Part shown: piece by piece, positions 20,610 through 31,211 of the stretch
How positions within the stretch are numbered: position 1 is the stretch's first letter
How the letters are laid out: each line of letters starts with the position of its first letter
DNA from: Castor canadensis
Taxonomy: Eukaryota > Chordata > Mammalia > Rodentia > Castoridae
DNA length: 64,000 nt
Assembly: GCF_047511655.1 (NCBI RefSeq)
Contig: NC_133390.1
Coordinates: 157,167,583-157,231,582 of the forward strand
Direction of reading: 5' to 3'
Position numbers and translations under genes: made by a program
The notes under the pieces: generated by a model
Told to the model about the DNA's origin: nothing
Database searches by the model: none
What the model saw: the letters and a program-made list of their open reading frames with translations, nothing else

Positions 20610-23600
20610 GTGAGCTGGAGGCAGGTGGTCTGGGAGGGCTCGGGCTGCCTGTACGGGCTGTTTAGACAGCGTATTCTCCCAGGACCCTGGGAGTGGAGGG
20701 CACAGCATGCTCGGAGAACTTAGTGGTGCCCAAGGCTTGGGGACAGGGGCAGGGTGGGGTGGAGGAGTCACAGAGAAGTTGCTAACTGGGTCTTGCCTCT
20801 GCCCCATGTTCCTGAGGTGTGGAAACTCTAGTTGGCATTTGGTGCTGCAGGACCCAGTGGCTCGTGGTGACAATCTCAAAACTGCAGTAGAGTGGTCATG
20901 AATAAGAAACACTTCCGAGAGGCCACCCCGGCCTGCTCCGATCCCAGAAAGCAGTCTCTTCCACCTTGTCCTCTCATCACACAGGCTGGGGTGCTATGGG
21001 AGGACCACCCCCTTCACAGCGAATAAGCCTCAGTGACTGTGGGCCCCTCCTGCTTTGGTTCTGCCCTCCTTTTAATACAGGGCAGTCCGGGATCGGGAGC
21101 CCAAGCCTGATTTGCTGTGCGACTTTGGGCAAGTTTGTATGTGTCCCTAGGCTTTCATTTACCCACCTCTAAATGAAGGAATTGCCAGGGAATTCACTCG
21201 ATTAACTCCAGACACTCACTGGGTACTTTCTGCATGCCAGGCAGGGTGGGTGGTCACCCTTGCTGTGCTAGGAGTAGGACACTGTCACAGTTCCCACCAC
21301 TTGAGTGATCTCTGGGTCAATTCCAGTAAAAATGGAGTTACTAAACTCAGAGGACAGGGGCAGCTGGCACAGTCCTGCAGATAAGGTAGAAATTTATTAT
21401 GTCTTCCTACTTCTCCCCTTCTCTGCAGCCATTCAGAACTCCCTGGTCGGGGGGCCTGTTCTGCAGAATGTGCTGGGCACGGTGACATCTGTGAACCAGG
21501 GCCTCTTGGGCTCAGGAGGGCTGCTTGGAGGAGGTGGCCTGCTGACCTACGGAGGAATTTTTGGTGTAGTGGAAGAGCTCTCTGGGTAAGTCCTCCAGGG
21601 CCTGTGCATGCCCCACAGGAAGGCTTGACTTGGTTTGCTTCAGGGAGCAGAGGGGAGAGGGACTCTAATTTGCTGGAAGGCAGTGGGGGCGTGTGGGGAG
21701 GGTGGTGGAAATAAGATTCTACTGCATGCTTGGCAGGACAAGAATGGCTGCATGCCACGGTCATCCAGGGTTCCTGTGCTGAGGTCAATTTTTGTTACTC
21801 CCTGTGTGATCTAGGTCAGGTTGCTTGGTGGTAATGAGTCTAAAGGTCAAAGACAGGCCCCGGAGAAGACTCAGGGCCAAGGCCAGGGCCGGCAGGAGGG
21901 TTGGGGCCGGGAGCAGAAGGGAGATGGTATCCATCTCCTAAAATGGCACGAATGCCTGAAACGGGGACTGATGGAGGCTGATGTGGCTCCACTCCATGTC
22001 AGTCTGGTAGATGTCATAATAAACCTGGAAAAACCAGAGCAGCCCTGTGACTTGCCTGGAGTCCCATAGTCAGTAGCTGCGCTGGTGTTTGAAGCAGCTG
22101 GTGCTGACTGGCTGCAATGTTAGCAGCTACTTGGTGCCAGGAAAGAATTAATCTGTCAAGCAGCTAAAATAAAGCCTGGCACACAGGAAGTGCTCCATAA
22201 ATGCTATTGCTATAATTATATTCAGTATCTCTCACCCTGTAGACCACCCCTGCTGGGTGAGTCTTGGGTCTGAGACAGGAAGCTGACATAAGAATCCCAC
22301 TATGTAGCAAAGCCTGATGTGACAATCTCACCAGCTCAGGCAGTGCAAGAGTTAATTGGGTGATCAGAAGCATTTGCCTATGGCTTTCAGTCAGGGAGGC
22401 TTCCTGGAGGAGAGGACATCCCAGCTGAAATCAGGAGAGCTGGGAGGGCTCAGCTAGCTGGAGGAGGATGCAGAGGGAAAGAGCCAAGAGAAGGGCGTTC
22501 TAGGCAGAGGAAAGAACCTGGGTAAAGACAGAGCACAGAGGATGAATTGTTCAGAGCCTTGTCTGAGAACTTTCTTGGGTTGCATTTGTGTGCAGGTGGG
22601 GGACAAAGTCAAGGTCAGAAACCAAACCAAACCAGGCTGAGGCAGTGGGATAGCCTCTGATTGTGATGCTGGAATTATATTTATTGAGCACACAAAGTAC
22701 TCGTGTCTGCACTGCATAGGCTCACTTTCTGGGCACTTGTACCACCCCACGTTACAGATGAGGACACTGAGGCTAAGAGAGGCAGAGTCCCTGGCTCCAG
22801 GGGTCTCAGATGGTTCTTCAGGCTGCAGGTGGGATAGGGGACTGCCCAGACTCCTACCCTGCCTGATCAGGGACATCCAGGCACTGGGCGTGTCTGGGAG
22901 TGATAGCTCACCTCCACTGCCACACCAGGCTGAAGATAGAGGAGCTCACACTGCCGAAGCTGTCACTCAAGCTGCTGCCAGGATTTGGGGTACAGCTGGG
23001 TCTGCACACCAAAGTGGGCCTGCATGGCTCTGGGTGAGTATGCCCTGGGAACCCCTACCCTAATTATGCCTTGAGTCCTAACAGGTTGCTCCCTATCCCC
23101 TGTTCCTTCTCACCCTACTTCCTTCCCAAGGGACTCCCACCCTGCTCTTCTCCCTGGATCCTACTCCATTACCCTGTTCCAGAGACCACTCCACTGACCC
23201 CCAGGAGTAGCATCCTCACTTTCCAGATCCCCTCTTCACTGCTGGGGCTAGCAGGAGGACAGGGGCACGCAGACGGCAGGGACGCAGAGTGTGAGAAGAT
23301 GGCAGGACACTGGACTAGGCCACTTGCTGCCTCTCCCAGGGCTCAGAGGGACCCGAGTAGATGTAGCTGGGCATGGGCAGGTGGGAGAGGCTGATCGCCT
23401 GGCCACACCCACTGTCCTGTCTCCCAGCCCCCTGGGGGGCCTCTTGCAGCTGGCAGCCGAGGTGAATGTGTCATCACGGGTGGCGCTGGGCATGAGCCCA
23501 CGGGGGACACCCATGCTGATCCTCAAACGCTGCACTATGCTCCTGGGCCACATCAGTCTGGTTTCGGGGTGAGTTGCCACTCCATTCTGTGTTCCACCCA

Positions 23601-26600
23601 CTCAGAATCAGCTCTCTGGCACCTGGGTGTCTGCAGGGTATCCCAGGAACACCAGAGTTGTCCCCACTGCCAGATTCAACCCCTGCACAGAGGGCATACC
23701 AAGGCCCACCAAGGCAGAGTCTCCCACCCCAACCACTGCTTGTGCCACCCACTTCTGGGTGTCCTTCCTGCTCCCAGTTACAGCAACCCCTATCTCCCTC
23801 ATCTGGGATCCCTCATCTGAGGTAATCATTGTCTCTGCTCTTAGCACACCAGAGGCCCAGCTGTGCCTTGATTTGCTGTGTGACTGGAGAGAGACCTCTT
23901 CTCTGCCTGGAACTCAGTGTCCCCATCTGTATAGTTAGAGGCAGGTTTTGGCTAACCAGAAAACACTTTTACGTCCCTGTTCAGGACACCATGCCCTCAT
24001 TTCATTTGTGTTGAATGACGAGCCCCAGAGATGGCAAACTTGCTCAAGGTCACATACACAGATGAGGCAGGGACAGTGATGTGCTGGCCTCTGACCAGGT
24101 CCGGGCCAGGCACTGTTCTAGAAAGAAGCAAATGCCCCTTGTCTACAAATGTAGGGGCAGACGGGGGACCAACAGGGGGGCAGACGCTTTTTCGAGCACA
24201 GATCGCCTACCAGACACATACCAACTCTCTTAATCTGGGCCACAGTACTGTGTAAGGTGGGGAAACTGAGGTCAGCCCTGGGTCCCATGGTGAGGTGAGC
24301 CAAGGGTTGAAACCCAAAGCCCCAGCCAACCCCACCAGGAGAGGAGACAGAAGAAATGCAGAGCCCCCAATATCTACCTGGCCCGACCATCCATGTGGCG
24401 CTGTCCCTTCATGGTGGCCACAGCCTCTATGTCTCCCTCCACCCAGATTGCTGCCTGCACCACTCTTTGGAGTTGTGGAACAGACCCTGTGCAAGGTGCT
24501 GCCTGATTTGGTGAGTGTGGCCCCGGGCCAGGCTTGTCCCTCCCCTTGGCATTCCCCTCTCCAGTTTTGGATAAAGCTGGCGCCAGGTAGGATTAAGCTG
24601 CGGTTCCCTTCCCAGCCCTTGCCACCAGGTGATCGTGCCTGGCCTGCTGATGGGCCTCCCAGGGGAATCTGCTAGTCTGGGGGTACAGCACACATTCCTC
24701 CCCAGACCTCCAGCCTGTGTTGGCAGCATCTCCGCTCCCAAATCTGTCTCTTTCTTCCTCCTGCTCTATTTTTGCTACTTGCCTCATAACTGACTTTATG
24801 GTTTTTTTAATTAGCTTTAAATTATAATTGGGTCATAAGCACAGTATGCTTAAGCTGCTCATGTATGTGCATCCCTGGCCCACCCCAGGCCATCCCAGCA
24901 TCCATCACTTGGGTCTGGCCTGAGCCCATGTCACTGAGGAAAGGGTAACACACACCAGGGTCACACAGATAGCCAAAGACAGTCAGGCTGGCTGTCCCTG
25001 TGAGTTCCTGTGAAGGGTGCCTGTGTGGGTGACAGGGCTGGAGGAGGAAGGCAATGTGAGAAATCAGGGGGGCAGCAGAAGGGGCAGTTCCAGTAGTCCC
25101 CACCCCCAGACCCATCTCAGGTGGATTACAACAAGGGGGTGTGATTGCATTTACAATTTACACCGCGCTTCCACCTCTACCAGATGCTGAGTTCTGTGTG
25201 ACACAGAGGTCTGAAGATAAGAGTTGATTGCTAACATCAAGAAATTGTGGATCTCTCTCTCTCCCCCACCCTCGTAGAACTGGGGTTTGAATTCAGGGCT
25301 TCACACTTGCTACACTGGTTCTTTCCTGAGCCATGTCTCCAGCCTGAGATTTCTCTTAACAGTCAGACTTCTGGCTTCTCTGAGCAGATGCTCCTGAGCT
25401 GCCCAGTGCCTCCCTCCTATAGTCCACACCCAGCTGGCTGCCACCTCCACGCATGCCCCTCTTCTCTCCTCCTCTAATTTCTGTGACGTGCCTGACCTCA
25501 GAGGCCTGGAGTTTGGGGTCCCAGGTTTGCAGTTGCCCTCTATTGTCTGTCTGCAAATAGGCAGGTGGCCTTTCTTCTCTGACACCAGCTATAGAGCGAA
25601 GGCACTAGACTGGGGTCCCACTTTGGTGGGTGATGGGTTCTGGAAGCTAAACCACTTGCTCCCCGCTCTCATTTTGGCACCGGGTTGGTAAACACATGGC
25701 GGATGGGCAGCAGGTGACCTGACCCAGACTGCCTCTTAGGTGGAAGAGAGGAGGTGCTCCTCTGTGGGCTCTTGATTCTAGGCCTCCAGGTGCCCACCTG
25801 GGATGGCAGGACGGGCCTATGACCTCAGGGGGAACCATATCTGCCTTTGCCTCCTCGGGTGAGGGCATTGTCCCCACGCCCCAACTGGCCTCTTAAATAT
25901 CCTTCTGGCTCCCCTCTGCATGCTTTGGGGTTTCTGATGGGGCTCGGGTAACAAAGGGGTGTAGGCTTGGAGGCCCACTCAATCTGTCACTGCTCCCACT
26001 CGTGTCCCTCACACTGGCACCACATTCTGCCTTGCCTTGGCTCTCAGCACCACAGAGCCAACCATTTAGAGGAAACGCAGCTATCCTCAGCACAAGTGGG
26101 GTCTGCTTATTTTCCCTGTAACATCTGTCTCCTCCGGCAGCTGTGCCCTGTGGTGGACAGTGTGCTGGGCGTGGTGAACGAGCTCCTGGGGACTGTGCTG
26201 AGTAAGTCGGGGCCTGAACCCTCCTCTTTGTCTCTTCTGCTCCCTGCTTCCATCATCCATACAGGTTAGGTACTGAGAGATGCAGAAGGGCACGGGATCT
26301 CAGGACCTCTCACTTCCTCCTCAGACTGGCAACGCTGCCACTTCATAGAGGTCTGAGGAGGAGCATGGGGCCGAGGCCTGTTGGGCAGGCACAGAGGCTC
26401 TGAGGGCATGGAGGCTCAGAGCATCTGTGTCAGTGGTCCCCAAGCATTGACTGCTGCAGGCCAATGTTTATCGGGCACTTATGGTCAGAACCAGGAGGAA
26501 ACTATTAGTCTCTGGCCAAACAACCAGACTGAGACCCAGAGAGCTTAAGTAAGGCAGCATGGGCCCATAGTCACAGTGAACCTGTCTCTCTGCATCTTAT

Positions 26601-29600
26601 GGAAAAGGTCAGAGCACAGCTAGGAAAAGGAAAGCGTACAGGGGAATTAGGTAAGAGAGCAGTGCAGCCGGCTCTGGAAGACAGGAGCCTACCTCTGCCA
26701 CTCTGGGGTAGTGTGACATTGGAATGGTGACCTCCTCTGTCTGAGTCTTGGTTTCTTCCCTTGTGAAAGAAGGTGACAGTAGCTGACAGCCAAATGAATA
26801 TAGAGTAGAGGACTAGGCATGCATGCAGCAGGCACTCAATAAATGCAAGTAGGGGACTGGACTCATGGGGTCTTTCTGCCTCTGCCCCTCCTTTTCCCTT
26901 GCAGGCCTGGTGCCCCTTGGGGCTCTGGGATCTGTGGAGTTCACTCTGGCCACACTGCCCCTCATCTCCAACCAGTACATAGAGCTGGACATCAACGTGA
27001 GTGGCATGGAGGCCCTGTTGAGGCTCAGGCACGGGTGTTACAGAGGGCAGGACGGGGTGCTGGGACAAGGCCCAGTGGATGAGTGCCCTAAAACCCTCCC
27101 GTGCCTGCTTCCTGCCTCCACAGGCCATTGTGAAGGGTGTAGCTGGTGACATGGTTGATTTCCCCAAGCCCCACGTCCCAGTCAAGGTGCCCCCTAAGAA
27201 GGACCACACCTCCCAGGTGACAGTGCCATTGTATCTGTTCAACACTGTGTTTGGAGTCTTGCAGACCAATGGTGCCTTGGACCTGGACATCACCCCTGAG
27301 CTGGTAAGTGTGGCACTAGGGGAATTGGGGTGGGAGCTCCCTGCCTGGGCCCTTGGCAGTGCCACATGGTCACTGATTAGCCTTGCTGAACCCTTTTCTC
27401 TGTAACAGAGAGCTGGACATGTTTATAGCGTGTACACTGCTAATCCTTAATGGCCCCAGACTCAGTTACACCTCAGTGGAACCTCTGAATCCTTCTCAAC
27501 TCAGTGCTTCAGGAAGTCGCTTTCAATTGGTCCAAACTGGCCTAGAAAATGAAGCCAACTTGGACCAGATGAGCCCTTTTTGAATCTAAGCTCATTTTTA
27601 CCCTAAAGTGTGAATGACTAACACCTTCACTACCTGCTCAAGAGCAGATTGAGTTGGAGGAAAGAAAACTAGGGTTGGACCACACCAAAAATCACTTCAC
27701 TTTTGTTCTGCCTCTTCTGGGACCTCCGTGCTTCCACTGTGGCCCCTCTTACACCCTCGTGGCTTACAAGGCCCAGCCCCTTGATACTTCGTGCAAGGAG
27801 GTTCCACCTGCAGCTTAGGCCCCAGGGAAGAGGGGTTGTCCTCTCAGATACTGCAGGTGAGGCCTACAGGGGACAGAGGTGGCCTCTGGGAGGTTGAGTT
27901 GGGAGGTAAGAGTCTTTAAACAAGGGCAGTCACAGCCAGGCAGAGACTGAGGGTGAGCACGCATGTGTCTGAGCAGCCTGTGGATGTGGGTGTGGGAATA
28001 TAAGTTTTGTGGCAAGATATCAGACCCCGGAGGCCGTCCTGGTGCTGTGGTCCTCACGGTATGTTGGGTGAATCTAGGAGTCCAGCCTGGAGGCAGCGTG
28101 TATGCTGATCCTGTGTGAACTGGCCCATTATGAGAAGTGAGAATGTACAGTTACACTGGGGGTGGTGAGTATGGGGGTGGTGGGAGGGTACAGGCTATAA
28201 ACACGTCCAGCTCTCTGTTATACAGAGAGCTGTGTAGTCCCTAGTTCTGAGCTGCTGTACAGGTGAGGTGAGCGAGGGCGTGCAAAGCCCTTGGCATGCC
28301 TGGTGTGGCACGTGCTCAGTAACCACTGCTCAGCAGGAACTTGAGTGTTGGTAGTGTCGTGTGGTATAACAGCAGGTGGAGGGTGGGGGTGGACAATCTG
28401 CTTTGTGTCTGCTGAGGGACTCTGTTCTCTCTCTGTGCTCACCACCCTCCTCCCCCATTTGGTCTTATGTCCAGGTTCCCAGCAATGTCCCACTGACAAC
28501 CACCAACCTGGCAGCTTTGGTCCCTGAGGTGAGTGGTCCTCCGCTGGGCTTTGAGCGCGGTAGCTTCTTCCCCAGGAAACTAAATAGACTCCGGAAACTC
28601 TCAACACAGTTCTGCAGACAATTGTGATTGGTGGTGAGTCTGAATTCACACTAAGGTGTGAGAGACTAAAACCATATCTTTTCCTGATACAGAGTTGGCT
28701 TAGAGAGGAAAGGACCAGGGTGTGACTGCCCTACAAGCCACGTGGGCATTTGTCCTGTGACTGTAGATGTTCTAGCAGGCAGAGAATAGGCGCCCCCTCC
28801 CTGCAACTGCCTTACTTCATCTTGACCTTAGATTTTCTGTCCTCAGAAAGAAAAGGGAAAAGAGTCAGGGAGGAGAGACCAATGGGATTAATGAGTGACC
28901 CCAGGGCCCACCTCAGCTTTCCCATTCATTCAGCTGGACCGGCCACTTTTCAGCAGTGAGGGACTGAATTCCTACTGAGGTTGAAATGACTACTCTCAGG
29001 TCCTTATGTAACAGCAGATTCTGAGAGCGTTTGGAGAGGGGCCCAGAGACCATGGGTGTTCACCAGAAAGGAGGCAGGTGGCAGCTGAGTTTGGGGTGCA
29101 GAAGATAAAGTGTGTGGGTCTGTGAGGTTGAGGCTTTCACTTCTAAGAGTCCCTGGGCTACAGGGCAGAGGAGTCTCAGGGAAGGAGCAGGGCAAGGATC
29201 AGACTTTCAGAAGGACCTCTCAAGGGCAGGACCTGTGAGGTGGTGGAAAGGGACTTGGGCAGGGATTTGTGGATGTGGCCACTGGGCTGCAGGGAGGGTG
29301 GGCTCATCTTAGAAGCCAAACCCTTTGGTTTCCTCCAGCTGGCCTGACAGCTCCAGGGCCCCATGGCCCAAGCTGTGTGTCTGGTTCTGTGGCTTCAGAC
29401 TCTGTGGAACCAAAGAGGATCTTAGACTTTCCTGATTCTGTGATTCACTCAGCCGATCAACTAACATCCCTTTAGCACTGACTGAATACCAGGCTCTGTA
29501 CTGGTTCAGCTGGTTCAGGGATGTGCTGCTCCTCACCATGCAGAAGCAAGAAACAGAGGACAATGGATAAAATGTCCCTGTGTCCAGGGGCTGTTGTGGG

Positions 29601-31166
29601 GCTACCATGCTGGTGGGGGCGGCAGACATTGCAGAAATAAACAAGCAGACTCTAAGAAATGTCAGAGGTGGAGGGGATGGAGTGGCAAAGGTGGGGTGGG
29701 GTGCCAGGGTGTGCTTTTCACGTGGGGTGCTTGCAAGGCTTCATTGAGGTGACACATGAACAGAGGCTGTAACCTCAGTGACCAGCATGATGCCTGGTGC
29801 CCAGTAGATGCTCAATGACTGTTTGTTGATTGACTCTGATACCGGGGCACTAAGCTGTCCTCACTCTACTCTGTGCCTGCCTTTCCCAGGCTCTGGGGAA
29901 GCTACCCCCAGGTCGGCACCTGCTGTTGTCACTGAAGGTGAAGGAAGTGCCCACGGTCATGCTCCAGAGCAAGAAAGCCACAGTCTCCATTGCAGCCATC
30001 ATCCATGTTCTGTCCTTCATCCCTCAAGGGACCCCTGAAGCTCTCTTCCAGCTGAATGGGGTGAGTGGGCCCAGCACTGGGGTTCTGAAAGAGTACCCTG
30101 ATTGCAGCGTGGGAGGCCCATGTGGCATGGAAGGCCTCGCCCCCATCATCATCTCCAGGCTGAGCCCTAGAGCACCCGCCTGGTCTCTCCTACCTGCCCC
30201 TCGTCATGCCCAGGCCTGTCCATGAGTTGCTCTCACTTGCCCAGCTTCTGCTCAGCTATCTCTTGGATGAGCCTCTAGCTCCCTAGCCTCTACTCCAATC
30301 TTCCTCCTGCCTCTACCCAGCCCCCTTCTCGGCATCCTCCTTCCTTGCACCCTAAGCCTCAGTTGTGCAGGCTGCCAGGCTCTCTTCCTAAAGGCTGCCT
30401 GGAGCGTCCCTCCACTTCCCTCTGCTAGCTCCTGGTCTTTTGAGGCTCAGTCTTCCCTGAGCCTCTCCAAGCTCCCATAGCCCTGAACTCAGCACAGACC
30501 TGACACCCAGCAGGGCCTCAGCAGGGCTCTTGGAAGGAAGACATGGCAGAGATTCACCTGCTGGCCAGCGCAGGCTGTCCTGTGCTCTTCGGGCATGACC
30601 TCTGCTTGTTCTTCCTATCAGGTGTTGACTCTAAATGCCCAGCTGGCTCCCTCAGCCACCAAGCTGCACATCTCCCTGTCCCTGGAACGGTAATGTGGGA
30701 TCCTGGGAAAAGGAACTTGCTCCTGTCACTAGGAACAAGAATTAGGGACCATCTCAAGCAAGAGTCACTTGCCATTTATTGAGCATTCACTAAGCTGGGT
30801 GTTTCATCAGCATCGTCCAACCTAAGGGGACATCTTTCTGCCAGGGAGGGGACAGTGGTGACCAACCTGCTGCTGAGACAGTAGGGCTCAGAGAAGCTGG
30901 CTGCAGTTTGGGGGCCTCCACAGCCCCCACTCTGCTCTGAGTGTCTCTGGAGGATGAGCCTACACCAGGACACAGAAGTTATATCCCTGCAATGTCAGCC
31001 TGAGCTGACCACCAGGACAGCTGTCCTGGACTGTAGGCAACACTTTGTTCCTCACATGACTTGTTATTTCTCTGCTCTGCCCATCCCCATGGCGACTAGG
31101 CGTCTTGATAATCATAGTAGCCAAGATGATGACATCACTGACAGCTCTTCCTCACACACACACACA

Positions 31167-31211
<45 letters not shown>

